Below are positions 16,990 to 25,422 of a DNA stretch of 34,196 nucleotides, one piece after another. The first letter of the stretch is position 1; every line of letters starts with the position of its first letter. Position numbers and translations under genes: made by a program. The notes under the pieces were generated by a model. That model was not told where the DNA came from. It ran no database searches and was given only the letters and a program-made list of their open reading frames with translations. The stretch is from Desulfobulbus propionicus (lineage in GTDB: Bacteria; Desulfobacterota; Desulfobulbia; Desulfobulbales; Desulfobulbaceae), in assembly GCA_002746685.1 (NCBI GenBank), contig PDQK01000017.1, positions 1-34,196 on the forward strand. The letters run 5' to 3'.

Positions 16990-17622
16990 ATGTCTGAAGT
17001 TGAAAAAACAGCTGATTTAGCAACGGTAATCAAAGATTTAGAGAAGGTTGTTGGGGAAAAACCGAAAAATGTCATGGCACGACATCATCTCGGGTTGGTG
17101 TACCGCCAGGCTGGACGCATTGATGAAGCCATTGTGCAACTTGAAAAAGCCATTGAGCTGGATAACCACTCAATGGAGTCCATGATTAACCTGGGTGCCA
17201 TCTATTTCGACCTTGGTGATACTGTCAAGGCATTGGAACTGAATGAACAGGCCTTGAGCATTTCTCCAAAAATGGCAGAAGCCCACGTTAATATCGGGCT
17301 GATCCGCCAGCACCAGAACCGGGTTACTGACGCCATAGAAAGTTATAGTACAGCTCTCCAGATCGACCCTAAGCTGCTGACTGCCTGGATCAACCTGACT
17401 TCAGCCTATACCATGAACGAAGAAGATGGAAAAGCGGTTGAGGCAGCTCGTGAGGCTGTAACCCTGGAGCCTGATTCAGCCATGGCCCGTAATAACCTGG
17501 CCGTTGCCCTGTATTTTAATGGTGATTTTGCAGAGTCAAAACGCAACCTGGATAAGGCCAAGGAACTTGGTTACTCGGTGGATGTCAGGTTTGAAGAAGC
17601 CCTGCAGGAGAAACTTGGGTAA
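16990..17622 (+). CDS. Tetratricopeptide-repeat protein
   Basis: This 210-residue soluble protein consists almost wholly of TPR helices. At least four consecutive 34-residue units are visible: MARHHLGLVYRQAGRIDEAI, MESMINLGAIYFDLGDTVKA, AEAHVNIGLIRQHQNRVTDA and SAMARNNLAVALYFNGDFAE, with a degenerate unit (TAWINLTSAYTMNEEDGKAV) between the last two. There is no signal peptide or membrane helix, so it is probably a cytoplasmic scaffold. It starts a tight cluster: the next gene begins 5 bases after its stop, and another TPR gene and the riboflavin genes follow. Upstream, 16718-16989 is non-coding with an 8-bp inverted repeat (CTGTTTTC/GAAAACAG, 16863-16896). Its specific partner is unknown. Confidence 0.85.
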   Translation: MSEVEKTADLATVIKDLEKVVGEKPKNVMARHHLGLVYRQAGRIDEAIVQLEKAIELDNHSMESMINLGAIYFDLGDTVKALELNEQALSISPKMAEAHVNIGLIRQHQNRVTDAIESYSTALQIDPKLLTAWINLTSAYTMNEEDGKAVEAAREAVTLEPDSAMARNNLAVALYFNGDFAESKRNLDKAKELGYSVDVRFEEALQEKLG

Positions 17623-17627
17623 TTTCT

Positions 17628-18770
17628 ATGGCTGGTAAGGGAGAAGCCAATCAAAAGCCCTGGTGCACTTTTTGCGGGCTGGATATCGGACGGCCAGCAC
17701 CTGCAGTGGAACGCAAGATGAACGAGTTTCCCATGGGGCGTTGTGAGTGTGGTGCATATTATGTAAGTGATGCCACCGGTCACAACGTTGGTGCTGCCAT
17801 GGTAGAGTGTCTGGTTTCCGCCTGTAATGATGAATGGGATTTGGCGTGGGAGCTGATTCCTGAGGATGATTATCTCACCGGACGACTTGAGGATTATGAT
17901 GAGGTAACCCACCAGATCATCCCCAAACGTAATATTGATGGACGGGCTGCTCGCGGAGTACTGTTTTTTGTGCGGCTGCATAAGGACATGGAAGAGATCG
18001 TCCAGCGTTTTGAATACAACAAGAAAAAGCAGGCAGAGGAAGCGTTACAGCAGGGGAGTGGTCCTGTCGATGGTAGAATGCCAGAGCTTGAACCCGAACG
18101 TGATCCCAAACGGACCAGGAAAAGGGCCACGAAAAAGCTGATTAGAGAACTGGCGTACAAAAACGATGTGGACGGGCTGGTTGATTATTGTCTTGATGAC
18201 AAGAAAACCCTGCGTTTTCTGCAGCGATTACTGTATGAGCCTGATACTGCAAAGAGGTATACCATTGCCTGGAACATCGGGCTGGTTTCTGCCAGGGTTT
18301 CAACCCGCGAACCAGGGCCGGTTGCTGATATGATGCATAAACTTTTTCAGTCGTGCTCAGATTCAGCATCGACCTCCTGGGGGATGGTGGAAACCATTGG
18401 GGCCATCATTGCCTGCAGGCCCGATATTTATGGTGGCTTTACCCGTCATATGTATAATTTTCTGGGCGATCCAGCAACTCGCAGTGCAGCCCTGTGGGGT
18501 ATGGGAGAGATCGCTGATATCCGGCCTGACTTGATCCGTAAAACCCCTTTTTATTCGCTTTTTGGTCTGCTTGGTCATGAAGAGCCGGAAATCAGAGCAT
18601 TAACTGCCAGGTTGATGGGCCGGATTCAGGCCACCGAAGTGGGACTGCAGTTGATGCCGCTGACCAATGATCCGACCTCGGTGACGCTGTTTGAGCAAGG
18701 AAAGCCCGTTACAACAACCGTTGCAGCCGTAGCAGCGGAAGCGAGTCAGAATATCCATAAGGAGAAATAA
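17628..18770 (+). CDS. DVU0298-family HEAT-repeat protein
   Basis: This 380-residue protein has an N-terminal zinc-binding-like part (CTFCGLDIG and CECGAYY, i.e. two CxxC/CxC pairs in the first 45 residues), a charged linker with ERDPKRTRKRATKKLIREL near 145-165, and a C-terminal alpha-helical repeat domain. That domain contains LVDYCLDDKKTLRFLQRLLY, SWGMVETIGAIIACRPDIYG, ALWGMGEIADIRPDLIR and EPEIRALTARLMGRI. I recognise this as the family named after DVU0298 of Desulfovibrio vulgaris, common in sulfate-reducing Desulfobacterota and of unknown function. HEAT-like repeats suggest protein binding. It is 5 bases after a TPR gene and 3 bases before another, so the three are likely co-expressed and may interact. 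Family assignment is from memory of the conserved blocks. Confidence 0.75.
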   Translation: MAGKGEANQKPWCTFCGLDIGRPAPAVERKMNEFPMGRCECGAYYVSDATGHNVGAAMVECLVSACNDEWDLAWELIPEDDYLTGRLEDYDEVTHQIIPKRNIDGRAARGVLFFVRLHKDMEEIVQRFEYNKKKQAEEALQQGSGPVDGRMPELEPERDPKRTRKRATKKLIRELAYKNDVDGLVDYCLDDKKTLRFLQRLLYEPDTAKRYTIAWNIGLVSARVSTREPGPVADMMHKLFQSCSDSASTSWGMVETIGAIIACRPDIYGGFTRHMYNFLGDPATRSAALWGMGEIADIRPDLIRKTPFYSLFGLLGHEEPEIRALTARLMGRIQATEVGLQLMPLTNDPTSVTLFEQGKPVTTTVAAVAAEASQNIHKEK

Positions 18771-18773
18771 GCA

Positions 18774-19370
18774 GTGAGTGATTCCATTCAACCTATCAAT
18801 GCCATTAAGCCCATAGAAGAATGCCAGGAGTCCGGGGATGTTTCCAATGATCCGGCTAAAATGGATTATATAGCTGGCAGGAAATTTTATGCTGAAGGGG
18901 ACTATCCCCAGGCTGTAATCTCATTTCATAATGCCTTGCTTGGGTTTGAAGAGAAAAACGATGTTCAGGGAATTGCCAACGCCTCAGATCGTTTGGGCGA
19001 TACCTGCCTGGCACGCGAAGAATATGAGCTGGCAGTAAAACATTTCAAGCGTGCAGCAGCAATCTGCGAGCAGGAAGACGACTCCTTTTCTCTTGCCTCA
19101 TTAAATAAAAAAATGGCCCTTGCGTATCGCCAGCTGGGTGAATCCGAAAATGCCTTTGAGCTGCTGTTTGATCTGCTTGAGCATTACCGTCTGATCAATA
19201 ACCCTAAGGGGGTGGTTGAGATTCTCCAGGCAGTTGCAGAGTTGTATGAAGAGGTAGGCGAGAAGGAAAAAGCGGCCGATACCTATAGAACGATTTCCGG
19301 CATTCACAAGAACTTTAAGCATAAGCAGCTTGCCAAAGAATTTGCTGACAAGGCGGAAAAACTCCAATAG
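18774..19370 (+). CDS. Tetratricopeptide-repeat protein
   Basis: This 198-residue soluble helical protein carries TPR-like units of the longer (about 40-residue) type: KMDYIAGRKFYAEGDYPQAV, IANASDRLGDTCLAREEYEL, LASLNKKMALAYRQLGESEN and VVEILQAVAELYEEVGEKEK. The start is GTG at 18774, supported by AAGGAG at 18760-18765 and by the 3-base gap from the preceding gene. It ends 9 bases before ribE. No signal peptide or catalytic motif is present. Its place between a DVU0298-family gene and the riboflavin operon is the only hint to its role. Confidence 0.82.
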   Translation: MSDSIQPINAIKPIEECQESGDVSNDPAKMDYIAGRKFYAEGDYPQAVISFHNALLGFEEKNDVQGIANASDRLGDTCLAREEYELAVKHFKRAAAICEQEDDSFSLASLNKKMALAYRQLGESENAFELLFDLLEHYRLINNPKGVVEILQAVAELYEEVGEKEKAADTYRTISGIHKNFKHKQLAKEFADKAEKLQ

Positions 19371-19379
19371 GATCACCGG

Positions 19380-20036
19380 ATGTTTACTGGTATTATTCAG
19401 GGGCTGGGAACTGTTGTTGAAAAACGTGCTGCTGGTGGCGGTGTTGTATTGGCACTTGAAACAGACTTTGCGCTCACTGACCCTGAAGAAGGCGAATCCA
19501 TTGCAGTGAATGGAGCCTGTTTAACAGCCAGGGATATTGTGGAGCACCGATTCCTTGCTGATGTTTCCCCTGAAAGTCTTTCCCGTACCGGGCTGGGTGA
19601 TTTGCGGGTTGGATCACGGGTGAACCTTGAACGGGCGCTGAGGCTCAGTGATCGCCTTGGCGGGCATCTGGTCAGCGGACATGTTGATGCCATGGCCACG
19701 GTCGAAGAGCGGAGAAATGCTGGTGATTTCACCCTTTTCACCTTTTCCCTGGACTCGTCGTTGATGCGCTACGTCATTGAAAAGGGTTCCATTACCATTG
19801 ATGGTATCAGTCTCACAGTGAACAGTTGCGATCATACCCGTTTTTCTGTATCTATAATTCCTCACACATTGGCTGTTACGACCCTGGGAGCGTTAAAACA
19901 GGGCGATAAGGTAAATATAGAAGTGGATATAATCGGCAAGTATGTGGAAAAGCTCCTCGGGGAAGGAAGAGGCGGGGCTGAACAGAAAAAAGGTAGCTTA
20001 AGTGCTTCGTTTTTAGCGGAGCATGGTTTTATCTGA
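19380..20036 (+). CDS. ribE: Riboflavin synthase alpha chain
   Basis: This 218-residue enzyme dismutates two 6,7-dimethyl-8-ribityllumazines into riboflavin. It shows the two lumazine-binding barrels expected: the first opens [12 protein letters not shown] and includes [11 protein letters not shown]; the second starts near [15 protein letters not shown] and includes [15 protein letters not shown]. Length is normal. It is 9 bases after the TPR gene and about 56 bases before the ribBA start. The name ribE (ribC in some genomes) is used here for the alpha chain. Confidence 0.96.
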   Translation: MFTGIIQGLGTVVEKRAAGGGVVLALETDFALTDPEEGESIAVNGACLTARDIVEHRFLADVSPESLSRTGLGDLRVGSRVNLERALRLSDRLGGHLVSGHVDAMATVEERRNAGDFTLFTFSLDSSLMRYVIEKGSITIDGISLTVNSCDHTRFSVSIIPHTLAVTTLGALKQGDKVNIEVDIIGKYVEKLLGEGRGGAEQKKGSLSASFLAEHGFI

Positions 20037-20092
20037 TATATAACAACACGTTGAAAGGTGGGCCGGAAACCACGGCTCAAGAGAGAATTGTC

Positions 20093-21337
20093 ATGGCTGT
20101 CAGTTCAATTGAAGCAGTAGTAGAAGATATAAAAGCAGGGAAAATGGTTATTCTGGTCGATGATGAAGACCGGGAAAATGAAGGTGACCTGTGCATGGCT
20201 GCGGAGTGTGTAACTCCTGAAGCTATTAACTTTATGGCGAAACATGGAAGAGGCTTGATTTGCCTTGCCATGAGTCCGGACATTGTTGAGCAACTTGGCT
20301 TGCCCATGATGGTGTCTAATAACCAGTCCCCTTATGGTACGGGGTTTACCATCTCCATAGAGGCTCGCACCGGCGTAAGTACCGGTATTTCAGCGGCTGA
20401 CCGGGCTCGTACCATTGAAGCTGCGGTTGCTCCGGATGCGACACCTGCAGATATCATCAGCCCTGGCCATATCTTCCCGTTACGGGCTAAAGAGGGGGGG
20501 GTGCTGGTTCGTACGGGACAAACAGAAGGCTCTGTTGACCTTGCCCGAATTGCAGGCATGCGTCAAGCCGGGATCATCTGCGAGATCATGAATGAAGATG
20601 GTACCATGGCCAGAATGCCAGATCTTGAAGTTTTTGCTCAAGAACATGACCTGAAGATTGCCACCATTGCTGATCTGGTTGCCTATCGTCTCCGGGAAGA
20701 TTCCCTGGTGGAGCGCGCTGCTGAGGCGAGGCTGCCAACCTTCCATGCCGGGCAGTTCAAGGTTATCGCCTTTGCAAATGAGGTGGATCACTGTGAGCAT
20801 GTCGCTCTGGTGATGGGTGATATTTCTCCAGATGAACCGACCTTGGTACGTGTACATTCCGAATGTCTTACCGGCGACGTGTTTGGTTCTGCCAGGTGTG
20901 ACTGTGGCCCACAACTCCATGCTGCCATGCGGATGGTGAATCAGGAAGGCAAAGGCGTTATCTTATACATGCGCCAGGAAGGCCGTGGTATTGGCCTGGT
21001 CAACAAGCTCAAGGCATATACATTGCAGGATTGTGACGGGCTGGATACGGTTGAGGCCAATATCCGCCTTGGTTTCAAGCCTGACTTACGCGACTACGGG
21101 ATCGGTGCCCAGATTCTCAGATCCCTGGGAGTGCGAAAGATGCGGTTGTTGACCAATAACCCTAAGAAGATCATTGGTCTTGAGGGATATGGGTTGGAAG
21201 TGATGGAACGTCTGCCTATTGAAATACCAGGCGATGAAGAAAACAAGAAATACCTGAAGACCAAGAAAGATAAAATGGGGCACATGCTCGAGCTATACGG
21301 TGAGCAACCCATTGGTTACGTGAAAAATGAACCTTAA
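20093..21337 (+). CDS. ribBA: Bifunctional 3,4-dihydroxy-2-butanone 4-phosphate synthase / GTP cyclohydrolase II
   Basis: This 414-residue protein catalyses both entry reactions of riboflavin synthesis. The N-terminal DHBP synthase domain has [11 protein letters not shown] (residues 23-33), [11 protein letters not shown] and [20 protein letters not shown]. The C-terminal GTP cyclohydrolase II domain has zinc ligands C258, C269 and C271 ([20 protein letters not shown]) and the GTP site [19 protein letters not shown] 20093 ([16 protein letters not shown]) matches the family start. A TTG at 20051 would add 14 residues. Both domains look intact. The gene is followed 20 bases later by ribH. Confidence 0.96.
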   Translation: MAVSSIEAVVEDIKAGKMVILVDDEDRENEGDLCMAAECVTPEAINFMAKHGRGLICLAMSPDIVEQLGLPMMVSNNQSPYGTGFTISIEARTGVSTGISAADRARTIEAAVAPDATPADIISPGHIFPLRAKEGGVLVRTGQTEGSVDLARIAGMRQAGIICEIMNEDGTMARMPDLEVFAQEHDLKIATIADLVAYRLREDSLVERAAEARLPTFHAGQFKVIAFANEVDHCEHVALVMGDISPDEPTLVRVHSECLTGDVFGSARCDCGPQLHAAMRMVNQEGKGVILYMRQEGRGIGLVNKLKAYTLQDCDGLDTVEANIRLGFKPDLRDYGIGAQILRSLGVRKMRLLTNNPKKIIGLEGYGLEVMERLPIEIPGDEENKKYLKTKKDKMGHMLELYGEQPIGYVKNEP

Positions 21338-21357
21338 TACTGAATGGTTAGAGAGAT

Positions 21358-21825
21358 ATGGCACATTATTTTGAAGGAAATCTACAGGGAACCGGACGGA
21401 AAATTGGTATTATTGTTGCCCGATTTAACTCCTTTATCTGTGAAAAGTTGCTGGAAGGAGCCATTGATAGTCTGATTCGCTCTGGGGTGAACACTGATGA
21501 TATTGATGTGGCTCGGGTTCCAGGAGCGTTTGAAATCCCTCTTGCCGCACAAAAGATGGCGCGTTCATCAAAGTATGATGCCGTCATCTGTATTGGTGCA
21601 GTTATTCGTGGTGCAACCCCCCATTTTGATTATGTAGCAGGGGAAGTCGCCAAAGGGACTGCTCAGGTCATGCTGGATACTGGTGTGCCCATTCTTTTTG
21701 GTGTGCTTACCACTGAAACCATTGAGCAGGCCATTGAACGAGCTGGCACCAAGGCAGGCAATAAAGGCTCAGATGTGGCAGTGGCTGCCCTTGAAATGAT
21801 TAACCTGCTGGAAACAGTTGGCTAA
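21358..21825 (+). CDS. ribH: 6,7-Dimethyl-8-ribityllumazine synthase
   Basis: This 155-residue protein is the beta subunit of the riboflavin synthase system and condenses the RibA-derived pyrimidine with dihydroxybutanone phosphate. Motifs are [43 protein letters not shown] with the catalytic histidine, and [12 protein letters not shown]. RibH often assembles into icosahedral or pentameric shells. AGAGATATG at the start gives a modest ribosome-binding site. The stop codon is 4 bases before the nusB ATG. Confidence 0.97.
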   Translation: MAHYFEGNLQGTGRKIGIIVARFNSFICEKLLEGAIDSLIRSGVNTDDIDVARVPGAFEIPLAAQKMARSSKYDAVICIGAVIRGATPHFDYVAGEVAKGTAQVMLDTGVPILFGVLTTETIEQAIERAGTKAGNKGSDVAVAALEMINLLETVG

Positions 21826-21829
21826 TGTA

Positions 21830-22255
21830 ATGGGGCTGAGAAGAAAATCACGCGAGCTTGCCCTACAGTTTCTGTACGGGCATGATTTTCAGGAGCGCTC
21901 CTGCGCTCCTGATGCTGTTTCAGAGGCATTTGATGTCTTTCTTGATGCCTTTGACTCCAACGTAAAAACCGTTTCTTATGCTGCACTCCTTGTGCAAGGG
22001 GTGTGCAGTCATCGAAAGGAGCTTGATAAACGTATTGCTGATCACTCCCATAACTGGCGGATCGAGCGGATGTCTGTGGTTGATCGCAACCTTCTGCGCA
22101 TCGCATTGTTTGAGATGCAGCATGGTAAGGATGTCCCTGCCCAGGTAGCAATTAACGAAGCCCTTGAGATAGCCAAGCGTTATTCTGTGAAAGAATCGGT
22201 GCCTTTTATTAACGGCATTCTTGATTCCATCCAGGCCTTCCCGCAAGCTCAGTAG
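21830..22255 (+). CDS. nusB: Transcription antitermination factor NusB
   Basis: This 141-residue all-helical protein binds boxA RNA together with NusE (S10) in rRNA antitermination. MGLRRKSRELALQFLYGHDF is the typical N-terminus, and IERMSVVDRNLLRIALFEM and VAINEALEIAKRYSVKESVPF are the conserved C-terminal blocks. The ATG at 21830 is preferred; a TTG at 21818 overlapping ribH would only add four residues. The pairing ribH-nusB is common in bacteria. A hairpin 25 bases after the stop may end the operon. Confidence 0.95.
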   Translation: MGLRRKSRELALQFLYGHDFQERSCAPDAVSEAFDVFLDAFDSNVKTVSYAALLVQGVCSHRKELDKRIADHSHNWRIERMSVVDRNLLRIALFEMQHGKDVPAQVAINEALEIAKRYSVKESVPFINGILDSIQAFPQAQ

Positions 22256-22279
22256 CTCCCCTTTTCCATAACGCGGTTT

Positions 22280-22314
22280 ACTCCTGCCCTTCAGGAGTGA
22301 GCTTTTGCTTTTTC
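22280..22314 (+). terminator. Possible terminator after nusB
   Basis: ACTCCTG (22280-22286) pairs perfectly with CAGGAGT (22292-22298) around a 5-nt loop. A T-rich but interrupted tract follows (GAGCTTTTGCTTTTT). Placement fits the end of the rib-nusB operon. Confidence 0.45.
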
Positions 22315-22404
22315 GTTGTAAATAGGGTACATCCTCTCTTAGTAACACATCCACATTTTTTAGATCATGCCTGAGGCATGAAAGCAAGGAGGCAGGAGTA
22401 CGGG

Positions 22405-24561
22405 ATGGTCCAGGCAGAGAAAAAAGAACCCAGGTTCATACGAGAAGCAGCTGCACTGATCTTTCTTTTTCTGGCAGCCTTTCTTCTGCTCAGTCTTATC
22501 AGTTATCTCTTGTATCTGGTTGATAACGCTACCCTGCAGGAGCCCGCTGCCAACTGGTGCGGTAGCCTTGGTTTCTTTGTTGCCCATTATCTGTTCTCGT
22601 TTATGGGGTTAGCCTCTTTTTTCCCTGTACTTATCTTTTTTTATATTACAGGTGCTTTTCTTTTTGCCAGTGCAGTGCTTAACCGGCTGCCATTTATTGT
22701 GGCCGGTGTTACGGGGCTGCTTCTTTCTGCGGCTGGCCTGCTCGGTATGTTTTCTGACTGGGCACTGGCCCATTACATTACACCTGGAGGATACATAGGC
22801 CTTTTCCTGTGGACCTTGTTTAGTGGTACCGTGGGAAACATTGGCGCAACCTTAGTGCTTGGTTTGATCCTTATTTTTTCTCTCATGGCGTCTGTTCGGT
22901 TTTCTCTTCTTGGGACAGTGAAGTGGAGCTGGTACCGTGGCATTCGGGTGGTAGGAGCATTACACAATCGTACCAGAAACAGGGAGAAAAGCGAGGGGGC
23001 CCAGTTTGCAGCAATAAAGGCAGAAAGCCCCAAAGTGCAGCCTGTTGCGTCGATGCAAGCAACGCCACCGGCAGTTCATGAGCCGGTAGTCAGTGAACCT
23101 GCTCAGGTGGAAGAGGCAGAAGAGTTTTCTCTTAAGCCACTTAAAAGAGGGCAGTACAGCTTACCCACCATTTCACTTTTAGATGTAACCCCCCAGGAAG
23201 CTATTTCGGTGAGCCGGGAGTATTACCTGAAAATTAGCAAGATCTTGGTCGATAAACTCAACGATTTTGGGGTAGAAGGCACGGTGGTTGGAATATCTCC
23301 TGGTCCGGTGGTCACTACCTATGAGTACTCTCCTGCACCTGGAGTGAAAATCAACAAGATCGTTTCTCTGGCTGATGATCTGGCCATGGTGCTTAAGGTG
23401 GACCGGGTCAGAATCGTTGGCTCCATCCCAGGTAAAGCCGCCATCGGCATTGAGATCCCCAACCCGGAAAGGAAATTAGTTTACCTGCGCGATATGTTGC
23501 TCTCCAGGGAATATCGTGACTCCAAATCCATGTTAAGCCTGGCGTTGGGGTTTGATGTTATTGGTCGTCCCATTATTGCCGATCTCGCCAAGATGCCGCA
23601 TCTGCTTATTGCCGGGGCAACCGGTGCGGGTAAATCAGTAGCTATCAACGCCTTTATCGCCTCTATTTTATACAAAGCAACACCAGAGGAAGTGCGCCTC
23701 TTGATGATCGACCCAAAACGGATTGAGCTGTCGGTCTATGATGATATCCCCCATTTGCTTCACCCTGTAGTGGTGGAGGCAAAAATGGCTTCCAGGGCAT
23801 TGATTTGGGCTGTAAGAGAGATGGAGCGCCGCTATAAACTTCTGGAGGAATTGCGAGTTAAATCCTTTGATAGTTACAACCAGTTAGCCGAAGAAAAACT
23901 TCCCTACATCGTTGTGATCGTTGATGAGTTGGCCGACCTGATGATGGTGGCCTCAAAAGACGTGGAGACTTCCATTGCCCGTTTGGCTCAAATGGCAAGG
24001 GCAGCTGGCATGCACATTATTCTGGCTACCCAGCGCCCTTCAGTTGATGTATTAACAGGGCTTATCAAAGCAAACTTTCCTACCCGAATTTCTTTTAAGG
24101 TCTCTTCTAAGGTGGATTCCAGAACTGTTCTGGATGGCTCTGGAGCAGAGCACTTACTGGGCATGGGCGATATGTTGTTCCTACCGCCAGGAGCTGCAAA
24201 GCTGCAACGTATCCACGGTGCATTTATCTCTGAGCAGGAAACCGAGCGTATCATCACTTTTTTAAAAGAACAGGGCTCTGCCGAATACGATGACACTGTT
24301 CTCCAAAGTGTGGAAGAGGAGACAGCCACTGAAAGTGGAGGCGATGAAGAGTACGATGCAAAATATGATGAAGCCGTAGCCGTCGTCACGGAAACAGGCC
24401 ATGCTTCAATTTCTCTGGTTCAAAGGCGGTTGCGGGTTGGCTATAACCGGGCCGCCAGAATGATTGAGATCATGGAGCGTGAAGGTATTGTTGGCCCGGC
24501 TGATGGTTCCCGCCCCCGTGAGGTGTTGGTCCGCAACTCCTACGATGAAGGACACGCATAA
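22405..24561 (+). CDS. ftsK: DNA translocase FtsK/SpoIIIE
   Basis: This 718-residue septal DNA pump moves chromosome arms through the closing division site and activates Xer recombination at dif. The N-terminal third has about four membrane helices (first at about 15-40). A short linker without the long proline/glutamine-rich region of E. coli FtsK precedes the alpha domain. The RecA-like motor has Walker A GATGAGKS (404-411), Walker B IVVIVDELADL (D507, E508), and ATQRPSVDVLTGLIKANFPT. The C-terminal gamma winged helix (about 650-715) reads ISLVQRRLRVGYNRAARMIE, the part that reads KOPS DNA. The start is ATG 22405, with AGGAG 7 bases upstream; an earlier ATG at 22378 has no better signal. 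XerC, its functional partner, is encoded 10 kb upstream. Confidence 0.96.
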   Translation: MVQAEKKEPRFIREAAALIFLFLAAFLLLSLISYLLYLVDNATLQEPAANWCGSLGFFVAHYLFSFMGLASFFPVLIFFYITGAFLFASAVLNRLPFIVAGVTGLLLSAAGLLGMFSDWALAHYITPGGYIGLFLWTLFSGTVGNIGATLVLGLILIFSLMASVRFSLLGTVKWSWYRGIRVVGALHNRTRNREKSEGAQFAAIKAESPKVQPVASMQATPPAVHEPVVSEPAQVEEAEEFSLKPLKRGQYSLPTISLLDVTPQEAISVSREYYLKISKILVDKLNDFGVEGTVVGISPGPVVTTYEYSPAPGVKINKIVSLADDLAMVLKVDRVRIVGSIPGKAAIGIEIPNPERKLVYLRDMLLSREYRDSKSMLSLALGFDVIGRPIIADLAKMPHLLIAGATGAGKSVAINAFIASILYKATPEEVRLLMIDPKRIELSVYDDIPHLLHPVVVEAKMASRALIWAVREMERRYKLLEELRVKSFDSYNQLAEEKLPYIVVIVDELADLMMVASKDVETSIARLAQMARAAGMHIILATQRPSVDVLTGLIKANFPTRISFKVSSKVDSRTVLDGSGAEHLLGMGDMLFLPPGAAKLQRIHGAFISEQETERIITFLKEQGSAEYDDTVLQSVEEETATESGGDEEYDAKYDEAVAVVTETGHASISLVQRRLRVGYNRAARMIEIMEREGIVGPADGSRPREVLVRNSYDEGHA

Positions 24562-24562
24562 C

Positions 24563-24591
24563 AAAAAAAGAGCCTAAAAGCTCTTTTTTTT
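24563..24591 (+). terminator. Rho-independent terminator after ftsK
   Basis: AAAAAAAGAGC (24563-24573) pairs with GCTCTTTTTTT (24580-24590) around a 6-nt loop and is followed by a further T. It begins directly after the ftsK stop codon and separates ftsK from aprBA. Confidence 0.85.
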
Positions 24592-24939
24592 CTGTCAGAT
24601 TATCCCCGTTTGAACAGGGTATTATTAGTATATATCCATTTTTCTGATACTTTTTATAAATTTTGCTGTTCAGCCTTGATTTGACGATTTTTCTTGACAA
24701 TGGAGGGGCAACAAATTAAATGTGGATTTCACCTTTTAATGAGTGACTGTTCATTTTTTTGCTTTGCAATTGAATAGAGTTAAAAATAAGTAAAAATAAT
24801 GAGTTACTGGTTTCGGGTTGCGACGAAAAACAGATAGGGAAGCCAAAGAAATCTGTTTTTCGTCGAAATGTTGAGCTAGAGGCTATTGGGCGCCCACAAC
24901 GGGCACCAAAATGGTAAAACCAAGTGAGGAGGTAGTTTA
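24592..24939 (+). promoter_or_regulatory. aprBA upstream region with candidate promoter and inverted repeats
   Basis: This 348-base gap contains no credible gene. A candidate promoter has a perfect -35 TTGACA (24694-24699), a 16-base spacer and TTAAAT (24716-24721). That would give an mRNA leader of about 210 nt. Inside the leader lie a 15-bp perfect inverted repeat (24821-24865) and a 10-bp palindrome TGGGCGCCCA (24887-24896). GAGGAGGT (24926-24933) is a strong ribosome-binding site for aprB. I could not recognise a Rex or HcpR site. Regulation through these elements is inference. Confidence 0.5.
24821..24865. repeat. Perfect 15-bp inverted repeat in the aprBA leader
   Basis: CGACGAAAAACAGAT (24821-24835) and ATCTGTTTTTCGTCG (24851-24865) flank a 15-base spacer. 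In RNA it would form a long hairpin with no T tract after it, so it is not a normal terminator. An operator for a dimeric regulator, or an mRNA-stabilising 5' stem for a highly expressed operon, are both possible. Confidence 0.65.
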
Positions 24940-25365
24940 ATGCCAAGTTACGTAGATCCTTCAAAATGTGATGGCTGTAAAGGCGGCGACAAGACTGCCT
25001 GCATGTACATCTGCCCTAACGACCTGATGGTCCTCAACGTTGAGGAAATGAGGGCGTACAATCAAGAACCAGATGCATGCTGGGAGTGTTACTCTTGTGT
25101 TAAGATTTGTCCTCAAGGCGCAATCTTTGTTCGTGGTTACGATGACTTCGTACCAATGGGTGGGCAAGTACATCCAATGCGTTCTTCTGATTCCATCATG
25201 TGGACCGTAAAATTCCGTAATGGCAACATGAAGCGCTTCAAGTTCCCCATCCGGACAACTGCTGAAGGTGCTGCCAATGAATATCCTGGTGAAAGAGGCG
25301 CGAACCTGGACGACGAATGTCTGCTTCTCGAGAGCGATCTGCCCACACCAACCAAGCTTGCGTAA
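24940..25365 (+). CDS. aprB: Adenylylsulfate (APS) reductase beta subunit
   Basis: This 141-residue iron-sulfur subunit carries electrons to the FAD of AprA during reduction of APS to sulfite and AMP in the cytoplasm. Two [4Fe-4S] sites are visible: C10, C13, C21 and C25 (KCDGCKGGDKTACMYICP), and C47, C50, C53 and C57 (CWECYSCVKICPQGAI). The tail after residue 60 (MRSSDSIMWTVKFRNGNMKR and on) is the AprB-specific beta sheet and extension that wraps around AprA. The ribosome-binding site GAGGAGGT is strong. The gene precedes aprA by 57 bases. Codon choice (GGT, CGT, AAG) is of the highly expressed type, as expected for a major catabolic enzyme. Confidence 0.97.
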   Translation: MPSYVDPSKCDGCKGGDKTACMYICPNDLMVLNVEEMRAYNQEPDACWECYSCVKICPQGAIFVRGYDDFVPMGGQVHPMRSSDSIMWTVKFRNGNMKRFKFPIRTTAEGAANEYPGERGANLDDECLLLESDLPTPTKLA

Positions 25366-25422
25366 GTAAGTCTGGTTTTGGGATGAATTGATAACGCTAT
25401 TAAATTATTAGGAGATTGAAAT

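Noticed and set aside
24592..24939. Rex or HcpR operator before aprB
   Set aside because: No TTGTGAA-N4-TTCACAA-like or TTGTGA-N-TCACAA-like site is visible; the inverted repeats present have different sequences.
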